Positions 1-9,574 are shown, numbered from the stretch's first letter. The stretch: DNA of 59,840 nt from Gemmatimonadota bacterium (GCA_028874905.1 JAPPGZ010000098.1:37143-96982); one strand, 5' to 3'. Made by a program: numbers and translations. Notes: generated from the sequence alone by a model not told the origin.

Positions 1-120
1 AGAGCGGATATCAGCATGACGGTCCCTGCCAGAGCGGATATCAGCATGACGGTCCCTGCCAGAGCGGATATCAGCATGACGGTCCGCACAAGAGGGGACA
101 TCAGCAAGATGGTCCTCCCG
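1..120. repeat. Four tandem copies of a 30-bp repeat
   Basis: Units lie at 1-30, 31-60, 61-90 and 91-120. The first two are identical, the third differs only in its last five bases, and the fourth is diverged. Each unit has a GGA(T/C)ATCAGCA(T/A)GA core ending in GGTCC; in the fourth unit GGAC-ATC and GAT-G-GTCC form an imperfect inverted repeat. The array runs to the window edge, so its full length is unknown. It stops 33 bp before the stop codon of the neighbouring gene. It could be the end of a mobile element, since some insertion sequences carry several terminal repeats, or a plain intergenic minisatellite. No transposase is visible here. Confidence 0.9.
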
Positions 121-153
121 AGAAACAGCTGACACGCCGGTCGCGGCGGACGG

Positions 154-2331
154 TCAGTTGGTCCGCCGTGCCTCCGTCCCTCCCTGGTAGACCGCCAGGA
201 AGTCGCCGGACATCGTGCCGTACCGGTCTGCGGCCTCCGCATCTCCTTCCGCCGCTGCAATCACCGCGAGCTTCGCCGTCATGATGTAGAACTGCAGCGG
301 AATGTTGCGGGTCGACATGTCCGGCAGGATCGGACGCGTGCGGATATCGCGGTAGGTGTAGACTTCGTCGACGAGCTGGGCGGTCCGCGGATAGTCGAAC
401 CAGTCGCCTCCGAGCTCCTCCCGCACCTTTCGGTAGGAAGGCGGCTGCGGCCCCTCCAGATCGCGGGGGTGCAGCCGCACGGCGAGACCCTCGCGCACGC
501 CCCATCCGCTGAGCCCCATACGCGCCATCTCGCCGCTCGCGCCCGCGAAATAGACGGGACGATCGCCGGCCACCGACCGGATCATCGACAGCGCGACCCG
601 GTGTCCGCGCCGCAGCGTCATGCCGGCGGGATACTGCACCACCACACCGCCGAGCCGCACATTGAGGGAATCGGGCAACCTTCCGTCGCCGATCCGCGCC
701 AGCTGATCGTCGGTCAAGCCGAGCGCCGAGCGGACCGGCGGCTCCCGGTTGACGAAGGGCAGTCCGTCCAGCGCGACGTACGGCCGCTGCCGGTCCGGCG
801 ACGTGAGTTCACGGATCTGCTTCGGATACCATTCGGTGAAGAGGTACTGCACGACGATCACGGACACGTCCTGGCGGATGCCCTCGACCTCCTGCAGATA
901 CCACAACGGGAAGGTGTCGTTGTCGCCGTTGGTGAACAGAAGCGCGTACGGCTCGACGCTGTTCAACAGGTTGTACGCCCAGTCGCGCGACGCGTGGTCG
1001 CCCGCCCGGTTGGCCCAGCTCACGTTCAGAACGAACGGGATCGCCGCCACCGCAAGCACGGGCGCAGCCCTGACGGCGCTCCCCCCCCGGCCGGCAAGCC
1101 ATAGCCAGCACCGCGACAGTCCCAGGCCCGACATCACCCCCCACAGCGCGAATCCGAGCAGGAAGAAGTAGTCGCGCTCCCTCACCTCATGCAGGTCCGG
1201 ATCGGTGATCTCCGGCGCCAGCGAGAACCCGTACCGGAAGTTCAGGTAGAACACGAGGCCGAAGGAAAGCGTGGCCATGAGGACGCCCATGTACACGCCG
1301 CTATCGCGGTCGCCACGCCACACGACGTAGAGTCCGGCCAGCCCGAGTGTCAGGAAGAGCAGCGTGAACGGGCCCCGGGCCGGGCTCACCTGCTCGTCCG
1401 GATCCATCCCGCGCGACCACTGCCAGTCGAAGTACTGGTAGAAGTTGTACAGCTGGTGCCCGATCGGGGACATGCGGGTGGTCACCGGCGGCTTGAGGTA
1501 CTGTTCCCGCTGCAGCGACGACGCCAGCGCCGGGCACCCCGCATAGCCGTTCGTGTAGATGGCCGCCGCCGCCTCGACGAGCCCGTCGCAAAGCGGATCT
1601 CCCTCGTTGATGACGGGGCGCTGGGCGGCGCGAATCGGAAGGAAGAAGTTGAACGACAGGCCCACCACCACCGCCAGCACGCACCGCGAAACGAAGCGCG
1701 GACGCACCAGCACGCCCGGCCTCGCGAAAACGACGAGCAGGAACACCGCTCCGGCCGGCAGCACCGACATGAGGTGATTGGTCGACCCCAGCGCCATCAG
1801 ATAGACCGCGGCGACAAGCATGCGCTTCCCCCGCGGATCGCCCGCCGGCAGGTCCCGCCAGCGCAGAACCAGCCAGCTGACCGCGGCCACGATCAGCAGG
1901 GACACCGTGTACACCTTCTCGTTCGCGTTGCTCTGACTCCACACGGTAAACGCCGTAGCGCCGACAAGAACGGAAACACCGGCTCCGACCAGCGCCTCCC
2001 GGCCCCGGGCCCCCACCTGCACCAGCGTCCTGTGCGCGATCAGGAAGAAGAAGTAAGACGCCCCCGCCGATGTCGCCGCCGCCAGCAGATTGATCCGGAC
2101 GGCCGGCGAAAGCCCCAGCGGCGCCAGCAGAAGCGACCACACGCGGGCGAGCGTCACGAACAGCGGGTTCCCGGGCGGGTGCGGGATGCCCAGGGTGTAG
2201 CCGGTGGCAATGTATTCGCTGGTGTCCCACCACGCCGTTGTCGGCGCGAGCGTCAGGACATACAGCAAGAACACGCCTGCGCTAGCGCACGCGGCGGCCT
2301 TCCAGGGAGGTGTCGGTGCGTTGTCGGTCAT
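154..2331 (-). CDS. DUF2723 family polytopic membrane protein
   Basis: About 725 aa with a run of hydrophobic segments over the N-terminal half and a soluble C-terminal half. Near the N-terminus it shows the family hallmark WWDTSEY followed by PHPPGNPLF, the acidic loop also found in protein O-mannosyltransferase-like GT-C enzymes. DUF2723 proteins are inner-membrane proteins thought to be glycosyltransferase-like; the substrate is unknown. I chose the ATG at 2331 (MTDNAP...) over an in-frame start at 2397 because the extra 22 residues are charged and low in complexity and would sit before the first membrane segment. It is divergent from the hydrolase gene at 2487, and a tandem repeat lies just beyond its stop. 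Confidence 0.85.
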   Translation of the reverse strand: MTDNAPTPPWKAAACASAGVFLLYVLTLAPTTAWWDTSEYIATGYTLGIPHPPGNPLFVTLARVWSLLLAPLGLSPAVRINLLAAATSAGASYFFFLIAHRTLVQVGARGREALVGAGVSVLVGATAFTVWSQSNANEKVYTVSLLIVAAVSWLVLRWRDLPAGDPRGKRMLVAAVYLMALGSTNHLMSVLPAGAVFLLVVFARPGVLVRPRFVSRCVLAVVVGLSFNFFLPIRAAQRPVINEGDPLCDGLVEAAAAIYTNGYAGCPALASSLQREQYLKPPVTTRMSPIGHQLYNFYQYFDWQWSRGMDPDEQVSPARGPFTLLFLTLGLAGLYVVWRGDRDSGVYMGVLMATLSFGLVFYLNFRYGFSLAPEITDPDLHEVRERDYFFLLGFALWGVMSGLGLSRCWLWLAGRGGSAVRAAPVLAVAAIPFVLNVSWANRAGDHASRDWAYNLLNSVEPYALLFTNGDNDTFPLWYLQEVEGIRQDVSVIVVQYLFTEWYPKQIRELTSPDRQRPYVALDGLPFVNREPPVRSALGLTDDQLARIGDGRLPDSLNVRLGGVVVQYPAGMTLRRGHRVALSMIRSVAGDRPVYFAGASGEMARMGLSGWGVREGLAVRLHPRDLEGPQPPSYRKVREELGGDWFDYPRTAQLVDEVYTYRDIRTRPILPDMSTRNIPLQFYIMTAKLAVIAAAEGDAEAADRYGTMSGDFLAVYQGGTEARRTN

Positions 2332-2486
2332 GGCTCCACTCTCGTCGCGCCGGGGGGATTCTGTCCATGGACTGCTAGATTGGCGAGGCGGCCGCAAAGT
2401 GCTCGCGCGGGTCGCCGTTTCACATCCTCGCCGGGGCGGTCGCGGCTCACGGCCTGGCCGCCGCCCACCATCACCGGAGCCCTCCC

Positions 2487-3605
2487 GTGGCCAATCCCAC
2501 CTTGGATGCCCTGCGCTTCGCCAGAGGTTGGACGCGGACCGCCTCGGGGATGCCCATTCCGGGGGTCACCATCGAAAACGTGACGCTCGGGGAGGGCGCC
2601 GGAACCCTGAACGCGAGCCGGTACCGGCCGTCGTCCGGGAGCCGTCCGCGCCCCGGCTGGGTGCTGCTCCATGGCGCTACCCGCCCGGGCCACGAACACA
2701 TCGCGATCGTGCGGTTCGCGGCCACGCTGGCCAGTGCGGGGGGCGACGTGATCGTTCCCGAGATCGTAGCCTGGCGCAGGCTGGAGCTCGATCCGGCGCC
2801 CGCCCTGCGCGCGCTCGAGGTCGCGGCCGAGCACATGTGCGCCGACCCAGGCGTCCGCCCCGGAGGTGTAGTCCTCGTGGGGCTGTCCTTCGGGTGTCCG
2901 CAGGCACTCATCGCGGGAGCGGACCTGGCCGCGCGGGGGCTGGTGCGAGGCGTCATGGGGTACGGCGGCTATCACGACCTGCTCGCCACGGTGCGCTTCG
3001 GGCTTACGGGACAGTTCCAGTGGAAGGGTCGCACCGGCTACCTGCGCCCCGACCCGTACGGGCGCTGGGTCGTGGCAGCGAACTACCTCCACCGGATCCC
3101 GGGATACGAGGGCACCGAGGACGTCTCCCGCGCGCTCGGGCAACTCGCGGCCACCGCCGGTGACCACGGATTCATGTCATGGGAGCCGAGCAGCGATCCG
3201 TTCAAGGCCGAGCTGATCGAGTCGGTGTCCGCCGGGAACCGCGAACTGTTCCGCCTGTTCGCGCCGGCCGCGGCCCAGGATCCCGAGCCGCGCCGGGCCA
3301 GGGAGATGGCATTCCTCCTCACCGAGGCCGCCCGCACGACGCACCCGCAACTGGAGCTGGCCAGCGCCCTGGACGGTCGCTCTCTGCCCCCCGTCCGCCT
3401 TATCCACGGCCGTCAGGACCACCTCATTCCGTTCACCGAGACCCTCGCGCTGGAACGGTTCCTGCGGCGCCGGGCCGATGTGGCCGCGACCGTGACCGAC
3501 CTCTTCGCGCATTCCAGGGAGGCGGGACGGAGTGCCACGCGGATCCTGGAAGCGGGGCGGTTTCTGGCGGCAATCCGGGGAGCGATGGCGCTGCACCGGC
3601 GGTAG
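2487..3605 (+). CDS. Alpha/beta hydrolase, dienelactone-hydrolase-like
   Basis: 372 aa. The fold signature is clear: an oxyanion-type strand WVLLHGATRPG near residue 60, the nucleophile elbow GLSFGCPQA near residue 133, an acid in GRQDHLIPF near residue 312 and a candidate catalytic His in FAHSREAGR near residue 344. There is no signal peptide, so it is probably cytoplasmic. The substrate cannot be read from sequence. Residues 170-260 form a large insert between the nucleophile and the acid and probably make a lid. It stands alone between a divergent DUF2723 gene and a convergent barrel-protein gene. Confidence 0.75.
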   Translation: MANPTLDALRFARGWTRTASGMPIPGVTIENVTLGEGAGTLNASRYRPSSGSRPRPGWVLLHGATRPGHEHIAIVRFAATLASAGGDVIVPEIVAWRRLELDPAPALRALEVAAEHMCADPGVRPGGVVLVGLSFGCPQALIAGADLAARGLVRGVMGYGGYHDLLATVRFGLTGQFQWKGRTGYLRPDPYGRWVVAANYLHRIPGYEGTEDVSRALGQLAATAGDHGFMSWEPSSDPFKAELIESVSAGNRELFRLFAPAAAQDPEPRRAREMAFLLTEAARTTHPQLELASALDGRSLPPVRLIHGRQDHLIPFTETLALERFLRRRADVAATVTDLFAHSREAGRSATRILEAGRFLAAIRGAMALHRR

Positions 3606-3648
3606 CGGCGGCCCTCGACGCCGGCCACGCCTCGCGAGCCGGCGGCCC

Positions 3649-4347
3649 CTATCCGATCCCGTAACGCAGACCGACGCTCACGACAGGCCAGAAGTTGACG
3701 AAGGTCGCGGCGTCTTCCTCGGCCTGGCGCCGTTCGGCCTCCAGATCGGCGCGGAATCCTGGCGAACTCATGACCTGGGGATCGCCAGTGGCTGTCATCT
3801 CGAACCTGGGCGAAAGGTGCACGACCGCCCCGAGGTCGAACACGAAACCGAGCCCGCTTCCCGAATTCGATCCGAGCCCGACCAGCAGGTACGGGGCGGC
3901 CGTCCCGGAGATCATTGTGGTCGTCACGGTGAGGACCTCCGGATAGCGGTAGCCGCCCCCGCCGATGCTGATCGAGGCGCCGCTCTCGTACGTGATGACG
4001 TGCACGGGATCGTTGGAGCGCAGCACCATGCCGCCGCCCGCGCGCAGCAGGCCGGACGCGAGCGAGAACTCGACGCCCAGGGACAGCAGCGCGGTCGGCA
4101 GCGACAGCTCCGCGGTTCGGTTGCCGGCGAGCCCGAACCTCCCGGTGAGATCGACGTCGAACCCGAGGAATCCGGCGCCGGCCCGGACGGCAACGCGTTC
4201 GTCCAGCGCCGTGACGACCTCGGCCCCGAAACCGAGCGTACCCGCGCGCACGCCCAGCGAGACGTTGCTCTGGAAGGCCTCGGCGGGCCGAACCCAGGCG
4301 GTCAGCGACAGGGCGAGGCTGACAGCCGCGGGAAGTTGTTTCGCCAT
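3649..4347 (-). CDS. Secreted, probably outer-membrane beta-barrel protein
   Basis: 232 aa from the ATG at 4347. It starts with an exported N-terminus (MAKQLPAAVSLALSL, likely cleaved after AEA). The rest alternates hydrophobic and polar residues with many Gly and aromatic positions, as in small outer-membrane barrels. The last residues, GLRYGIG, include a terminal beta-strand-like pattern. A longer in-frame start at 4452 was rejected because it would lie inside vapC and add a low-complexity leader. No specific family is recognised; the function is unknown. Confidence 0.6.
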   Translation of the reverse strand: MAKQLPAAVSLALSLTAWVRPAEAFQSNVSLGVRAGTLGFGAEVVTALDERVAVRAGAGFLGFDVDLTGRFGLAGNRTAELSLPTALLSLGVEFSLASGLLRAGGGMVLRSNDPVHVITYESGASISIGGGGYRYPEVLTVTTTMISGTAAPYLLVGLGSNSGSGLGFVFDLGAVVHLSPRFEMTATGDPQVMSSPGFRADLEAERRQAEEDAATFVNFWPVVSVGLRYGIG

Positions 4348-4357
4348 TGCTGTCCAG

Positions 4358-4744
4358 CTACGCCGCGTCGATATCGGTCCGTCCGAAGTCGTTGCCCTTG
4401 AACAGCAACGGCTCACCGGTCGTCCTTGCCAGCGCGTAGGCGAAGCAGTCACCGAAGTTCAACGCGGCCGGGTGATTGCCCTTCCCGAACCGGCGCCACG
4501 CCCGGCGCGCTTCCTCCAGATGTTCCACCGTCACGGACACCAACTCGATCTCCGCTCGCTGCAGAAGAGTGTCGAGGTCCTGAGCCGCGGGCTCGCCCCC
4601 TCTCCGCTCCAGCGCCATGGAAGCCTCGAGTACGTTGGCGACTGACATACGGCACGGATGGGCACCCATGATTGCGGCGGCATGACGCCTCGCATCCGGC
4701 TCGTCAAACAGGATTGCAAGCACCGCAGAGCTATCCACAATCAC
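4358..4744 (-). CDS. vapC: VapC-type PIN-domain toxin
   Basis: 128 aa, the usual length for VapC. The acidic residues that hold the catalytic metal in PIN ribonucleases are present: D4 (MIVDSSA), E40 (NVLEAS), D99 (FGDCFAYA) and D119 (KGNDF). VapC toxins cleave tRNA or rRNA and are neutralised by the antitoxin encoded just upstream. Its start overlaps the vapB stop by 4 bp (ATGA), so the two are translationally coupled. All active-site positions look intact, so the toxin should be functional. Confidence 0.9.
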   Translation of the reverse strand: MIVDSSAVLAILFDEPDARRHAAAIMGAHPCRMSVANVLEASMALERRGGEPAAQDLDTLLQRAEIELVSVTVEHLEEARRAWRRFGKGNHPAALNFGDCFAYALARTTGEPLLFKGNDFGRTDIDAA

Positions 4745-4998
4745 TTGGGCAAGCCCGAATCGTCATAGAGCAGGTCGCCGTGCTCGATGGCCGAGGGCCC
4801 GGGATCAAGGGACTCGGCACAGCGCTGACCGATGGCAAGCAGTTCTTCGATACGGACATCCAGGTCGCGCCGCCGTTGCTCGCGCGCGAGGCGTTCCCGC
4901 AACGCAACGGTGATGGCCCCTGTCATGGTTTCGCCGGTCAGGCGGGCCAGATCACGCGCCAGCGTACAGGTCTCGTCATTCTTGATGTTCAGGCCCAT
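4741..4998 (-). CDS. vapB: VapB-type antitoxin (PSK / Rv0623-like family)
   Basis: 85 aa. The sequence [23 protein letters not shown] is typical of the short ribbon-helix-helix antitoxin family that begins with NIKN and continues into LARxLAxxTGE. A basic amphipathic helix follows ([13 protein letters not shown]). The C-terminal half should wrap the VapC toxin. It is the first gene of the pair, overlaps vapC by 4 bp, and is preceded by an inverted repeat suited to autorepression. Confidence 0.88.
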   Translation of the reverse strand: MGLNIKNDETCTLARDLARLTGETMTGAITVALRERLAREQRRRDLDVRIEELLAIGQRCAESLDPGPSAIEHGDLLYDDSGLPK

Positions 4999-5008
4999 GG
5001 TGGCTCCA

Positions 5009-5039
5009 AGGGTAGAAAGTAGAGCTCCATATCTACCCT
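5009..5039. promoter_or_regulatory. Candidate vapBC operator overlapping a -10 element
   Basis: A perfect 8-bp inverted repeat, AGGGTAGA (5009-5016) and TCTACCCT (5032-5039), lies 11 bp upstream of the vapB start. A second GTAGA at 5019-5023 repeats the half-site. On the minus strand TAGATA (5035-5030) could serve as -10 for vapBC. Autoregulation by binding such palindromes is known for VapB-VapC; the site assignment is inference from position and symmetry. Confidence 0.6.
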
Positions 5040-5130
5040 AGCCCCGAATCGGTGCCGGGCGCAACGACCGGCCAGCGGCACCCAAGAGGGCGTCGCTGTA
5101 CCGGGGCGGCAACCACACGGGCTGTAGACC

Positions 5131-6306
5131 CTACCTCCCCACAATCCGCCTCAGCTCCACGATCTCCTCGTCGAGGTCGGTCCGCCGTATCACCGCGGCC
5201 AGGTCGCCCGCCACGTCGACGAGCACGACGTTGTCCGGCGAGGAAAGGGTCGCGATCTGGCCCATGCCCGGCTGAAGCACGAACCATTCCGGGCCATCCA
5301 TGCCGCCGTCCTCGCGGGGCACCCCACCGTAGCGAAGCGCCCACACGAGCCCGTCCGCCGTCGTCATCGGGCTGTGATGCGGACTCACCAGCGACAACCA
5401 GCCGTAGGGAGGCAAGTGCTCGGGGGGCCCCATCGCCGCCAGGCTCTGCTCCACCTCACCGCGGCCCGAGCCCAGTTCAGCGTCCCATGAATCAAGCACG
5501 ACCTGCTGATAAAAGTCCGCCTGGGCTCGTGTCAAAGGTGTCGGTTCCCGCACGACCGCAGGACGCAGCGTGTCCCGGACGACCCCATCGCGCCCGTATA
5601 CCGGGATGTCGTACGAGTCGTTCTCCAGCACCACGAACAGGGAATCGACGACCGCCGCGTGGCTGACCCGGCCGAAGAAGCGCATCATCTGTTTCATCCC
5701 GGTGGTGCCCACAGGTTCGTACCAGATTTCCGGACCCGCCATTTCGAGCAGCCGACGCGCGAATCCGCCCTCTTCGTCGAAGAGAAGAAGCGCCGCAGGC
5801 GCGCGCGCGACTTCCGGCTCCGTCGCCCAATGCAGATACCACTTGTCGGCCAGCAGCGAACCGTCCGGGAACACCCCTAATGCCGAGAGTCCCGGCAGGT
5901 ACTCCTCGGGGGGAGAGAGCGCGGCCGTACCAAGCAATCGGCCGTCCAGGCTGTATCTCGAGACCTCACGACCGTAGACATCATAGGCGAAGAGATGGTC
6001 GCCGACGCGCCGCATCCAGTCGAGGCCGCCGTACTCACCGGGGCCCTCGCCCCTCCCCCCGACCGCCTTTTCGAGCGAGCCGCCCTGGTCGTAGAAGCGA
6101 AGCGTGCCCTCGCTCTCCTGAGCGATCACGACGTGGCTCTCCGTGATCGCGATCCCGGTGACCTCGAAGAGCGGGTCCGCCTCGGTGCCGCCGACGCTCA
6201 TCAGTGGCACCGGATCCAGCCGCCATGCCTCCGGTGGGTCCGAGCGGCCGTCAGCGACCCCGGATTCCCCGGGGTCACCGCCACATCCGTGCACCGCGAA
6301 CAGCAC
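5131..6306 (-). CDS. 6-bladed beta-propeller protein, probable lipoprotein
   Basis: About 391 aa from a GTG at 6306. The body has repeated blade-like strands such as LRFYDQGGSLEKAVGGRGEGPGEY, typical of the 6-bladed beta-propeller proteins common in Gemmatimonadota and Bacteroidota. The frame stays open upstream and encodes RRTLPRLAIGVLFAVHGC, a lipoprotein-like signal ending at a Cys, so the true start is probably 30-60 bp further up; no ATG is present there. Likely exported, with a ligand-binding or scaffold role; the function is unknown. It is divergent from the Asp-box protein gene at 6409. Confidence 0.7.
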   Translation of the reverse strand: MLFAVHGCGGDPGESGVADGRSDPPEAWRLDPVPLMSVGGTEADPLFEVTGIAITESHVVIAQESEGTLRFYDQGGSLEKAVGGRGEGPGEYGGLDWMRRVGDHLFAYDVYGREVSRYSLDGRLLGTAALSPPEEYLPGLSALGVFPDGSLLADKWYLHWATEPEVARAPAALLLFDEEGGFARRLLEMAGPEIWYEPVGTTGMKQMMRFFGRVSHAAVVDSLFVVLENDSYDIPVYGRDGVVRDTLRPAVVREPTPLTRAQADFYQQVVLDSWDAELGSGRGEVEQSLAAMGPPEHLPPYGWLSLVSPHHSPMTTADGLVWALRYGGVPREDGGMDGPEWFVLQPGMGQIATLSSPDNVVLVDVAGDLAAVIRRTDLDEEIVELRRIVGR

Positions 6307-6408
6307 GCCGATCGCGAGCCTCGGCAGGGTCCGTCGGTTGATACGAACCTCCGCGCAGCCGATGTTCAGGGGCCCGGATCCCTAGTCGTCTTCCCACCCC
6401 AAGATACC

Positions 6409-9400
6409 ATGACCCAGCACAACTGTTCCCGCGCCTGGCTTCTCGTCGCGTGCCTGACCACCGGCGCGTCCTCTTTCCAGGCCCAGGTCACCACCACCCA
6501 ACTCGACGGCCTGCGTCCGCGCAACATCGGTCCCGCGGTCATGAGCGGACGCATCGTCGACCTGGCCGTCGCCGAGTCGGACCCGATCAAGTTCTACGTC
6601 GCGTCCGCGACCGGCGGCGTCTACAAGACCAGTGACAACGGCATCACGCTCGACCCCGTCTTCGAGAACGAGGGCACGCATTCGGTCGGGGCGATCGCGC
6701 TCCACCAGCGCGACACGGCCATCGTCTGGGTCGGCACCGGCGAGCGCGCCAACCGGCAGAGCTCGTCGTGGGGCGACGGCGTCTACAAGAGCACGGACGG
6801 CGGCGCGACCTGGACAAACATGGGGCTTCGCGACAGCAAGCACATCGGGCGCATCGCGCTGCACCCCGACGACACCGACCTTGTCTACGTCGCGGCGATG
6901 GGCCACCTGTGGGGGCCGAACGAGGAGCGCGGCCTCTACCGCAGCGCCGACGGCGGCGTGACCTGGCAGCCCATCCTGCAAGTCGACGAGAACACCGGCG
7001 CCGTGGATGTCGCACTCGACCCCGACCAGCCCAACATCGTGTACGCCGCCACCTACCAGCGCCAGCGGCGCCCCTGGGGCTTCCACGGCGGCGGCCCCGG
7101 CAGCGCGCTCCATCGCAGCGTGGACGGCGGCGACACCTGGGAGCGGCTGACCGGCCCAGGCATCACCCGCGGCCTCCCCGAGGACGTGATCGGGCGCATG
7201 GGCATCTCCATCTACCGCAGCGACCCGCGCATCGTCTACGTCAGCGTCGAGCAGGGGTACCGCTACAACGCGTCGACCGCCTACACCGAGCGGCGCGCCG
7301 GCATCTACCGCTCCGAGGACCGCGGCGACACGTGGGAGCTCATGAGCGACTGGAACCCGCGTCCCATGTACGCCAGCCAGATCACCGTCGATCCGAGCGA
7401 CGATCAGCGCATCTACATGGTCAACAGCTACTCCTTCTCGGACGACGGGGGCCGCACGTTCACCGTTCCGCCCCAGAGCCTCCACGGCGACGACCGCCTC
7501 GTCTGGGTCAACCCCTCCGACTCCCGCCACGTCATGAAAGCCGACGACGGCGGCCTGGGGATCTCCTACGACCGCGGGCTCAACTGGCTCTACATCTCGG
7601 ACCTGCCGGTCAGCCAGTACTACCGCGTCAGCGTCGACATGGCCCGTCCCTACAACGTCTACGGCGGACTCCAGGACAACGGCTCGTGGATGGGGCCCAG
7701 CGAGACATGGCGCCAGAACGGAATCGTCAACAGCGACTGGACGCGTCTGGGCGGCGGCGACGGGTTCATCAACCTCGCGGACACGACCAACAACACCGTC
7801 ATCTACACCGAATCGCAGTACCTCAACCTGTCGCGCTTCGACACGCGCACGGGCGAGCGCACCGCCATCCGCCCCGGCGACCCCGTCGGACACATCGCCG
7901 GACGGCGTAACTGGGAGACCTGGCGCGAGGTCGGCACCTTCGAGGAGCAGCGCCTCGGCAACGCGATGGCCCCCGCCAACTGGGACGGCCCCTTCATCAT
8001 CTCGCCGCACGACGCGTCGACCCTGTACGCCGGCACCAACATCATGTGGAAGACCACGGACCGGGGGGACTCGTGGCAGGCCCTGGGCGACCTCACCACG
8101 GGCACCGACCGCCGCTCGGTCCCGATCATGGGGCAGATGCCCGACGACTACCTCCCCTCGCTCGACGACGGCATCCCCTACTGGCCCACCATCTCGGCGG
8201 TCTCCGAAAGCCCGCTCCGGCGCGGCCTCATCTACGCCGGCACCGACGACGGCCGCCTCCACGTCTCGCACGACGGCGGCGAGCGCTGGACCGACCTGTC
8301 CGCCCGCGACATTTCCGACTCCGACGTGCCCTCCGCCCGCGCCGACTTCCCCGGCCTTCCCAACGGCGCCTGGGTCAGCGGCATCGAGCCATCCCGCCAC
8401 GACGAGGCCCGCGTCTACGCCGTCTGGAACAACTACCGCAACGACGACTACGCCAACTACCTCTACCGCTCTGACGACTACGGGCAGACCTGGGTCTCGA
8501 TCACCGGCGACCTGCCCGCCGACCGCGTGCTCCGCACCCTCCGCGAAGACCTGCGCAACCCGTCGGTCCTCTTCGTGGGCGCCGAAATCGGCCTTTACTA
8601 CACCATGGACGGCGGCACGCACTGGACCGAGCTCCGGGGCGGCATGCCCACCCTGCCCTTCAACGACCTCGTCATCCATCCGCGCGAAAACGACCTCGTG
8701 CTGGGGACGCACGGCCGGGGCATCTGGATCCTCGATCAGATCAACGCGCTCCAGGAGCTGTCGGCGGAGGTGGTTGCCAAGAGCGCCCATCTCTTCACCA
8801 TCGAGCCGGCCGTGCAGATCCGTCGGGCGGGTCGCGCGGCCCACACGGGAGATGTGCACTACCAGGGCGAAAACCCCCCTCTCGGCGCAATCATCGACTA
8901 CTGGCTCGGGGAGGCCACCGGGGACGGCACGGTGGAGATCGCAATCGAGGACGGGGACGGTGCCCGCGTGGCCACGGTCGACGGCACCACGCAAGGCGGC
9001 ATGAACCGCGTAGTATGGGACATGCGCCACGAGCTCGGCGGCGGCAGCGACGTCGCGCCGGGACCGTTCCAGCGCCGCGGCCCCCTGGTCGTTCCGGGCA
9101 CGTACACGGCGCGGCTGGAAGTCGCGGGGCACGACGGCGCGGCGACCGACCTGGCGCAGCAGTTCGCCGTGCGCGAGGACCCCCGCATTGGCGCGTCACC
9201 GGGCGTACGCGCCGCCTGGACTGCCGCGCTGCTGGAACTGGCCGACGCCTCGGCGCGGGCCGCGGACGAGCGCACCCGCATCCAGGACGCGCTGGACGAC
9301 ATCGCAGACGACGACACCGGCCCCCGCGCGACGAAGCTCCGCGACCTGGCCCGTGAGTTCGGCGAACTGATCAGCCGGATCGGCCGCCTGTCGGGCGACG

Positions 9401-9504
9401 TCGAGGGCGTGGTCGCGCCGCTCACCCAGGACCAGCGGTCGCGCTGGGACTTCTACATGGAGATGCTGGAGGTGCTGACGGCCGAGGCGGGGGAGGCCCG
9501 GTGA
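6409..9504 (+). CDS. Large secreted Asp-box (BNR/sortilin VPS10-like) repeat protein
   Basis: 1031 aa from the ATG at 6409, with a signal peptide ending near SFQAQ. Many Asp-box motifs (S-x-D-x-G-x-T-W) are visible: KSTDGGATW, RSADGGVTW, RSVDGGDTW, RSEDRGDTW, TTDRGDSW, YRSDDYGQTW and YTMDGGTHW. They span residues about 60-770 and should fold as one or two beta-propellers. The C-terminal ~250 aa are a beta-rich domain followed by a helical stretch. The start 5995 of the longer open frame was rejected because it overlaps the divergent lipoprotein gene and lacks a signal. Such proteins are often annotated as glycosyl hydrolases, but Asp-boxes alone do not show catalysis. Confidence 0.85.
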   Translation: MTQHNCSRAWLLVACLTTGASSFQAQVTTTQLDGLRPRNIGPAVMSGRIVDLAVAESDPIKFYVASATGGVYKTSDNGITLDPVFENEGTHSVGAIALHQRDTAIVWVGTGERANRQSSSWGDGVYKSTDGGATWTNMGLRDSKHIGRIALHPDDTDLVYVAAMGHLWGPNEERGLYRSADGGVTWQPILQVDENTGAVDVALDPDQPNIVYAATYQRQRRPWGFHGGGPGSALHRSVDGGDTWERLTGPGITRGLPEDVIGRMGISIYRSDPRIVYVSVEQGYRYNASTAYTERRAGIYRSEDRGDTWELMSDWNPRPMYASQITVDPSDDQRIYMVNSYSFSDDGGRTFTVPPQSLHGDDRLVWVNPSDSRHVMKADDGGLGISYDRGLNWLYISDLPVSQYYRVSVDMARPYNVYGGLQDNGSWMGPSETWRQNGIVNSDWTRLGGGDGFINLADTTNNTVIYTESQYLNLSRFDTRTGERTAIRPGDPVGHIAGRRNWETWREVGTFEEQRLGNAMAPANWDGPFIISPHDASTLYAGTNIMWKTTDRGDSWQALGDLTTGTDRRSVPIMGQMPDDYLPSLDDGIPYWPTISAVSESPLRRGLIYAGTDDGRLHVSHDGGERWTDLSARDISDSDVPSARADFPGLPNGAWVSGIEPSRHDEARVYAVWNNYRNDDYANYLYRSDDYGQTWVSITGDLPADRVLRTLREDLRNPSVLFVGAEIGLYYTMDGGTHWTELRGGMPTLPFNDLVIHPRENDLVLGTHGRGIWILDQINALQELSAEVVAKSAHLFTIEPAVQIRRAGRAAHTGDVHYQGENPPLGAIIDYWLGEATGDGTVEIAIEDGDGARVATVDGTTQGGMNRVVWDMRHELGGGSDVAPGPFQRRGPLVVPGTYTARLEVAGHDGAATDLAQQFAVREDPRIGASPGVRAAWTAALLELADASARAADERTRIQDALDDIADDDTGPRATKLRDLAREFGELISRIGRLSGDVEGVVAPLTQDQRSRWDFYMEMLEVLTAEAGEAR

Positions 9505-9574
9505 CGGTTCGCCTGTCGTAGACCCCGGAGCCCGTAACGGGGCCAGCCGATCCGATGGCCAGGGTGTGCCCGGC

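Noticed and set aside
1..120. CRISPR array
   Set aside because: The 30-bp units are directly adjacent with no spacers, so this is a tandem repeat.
5995..6408. An upstream extension of the Asp-box protein
   Set aside because: It overlaps the divergent lipoprotein gene and would place the signal peptide inside the protein.
6382..9132. A 916-codon open frame on the minus strand
   Set aside because: It is the antisense shadow of the Asp-box protein gene. High GC keeps the opposite frame open; the product has no domain and the plus frame has a signal peptide and repeats.
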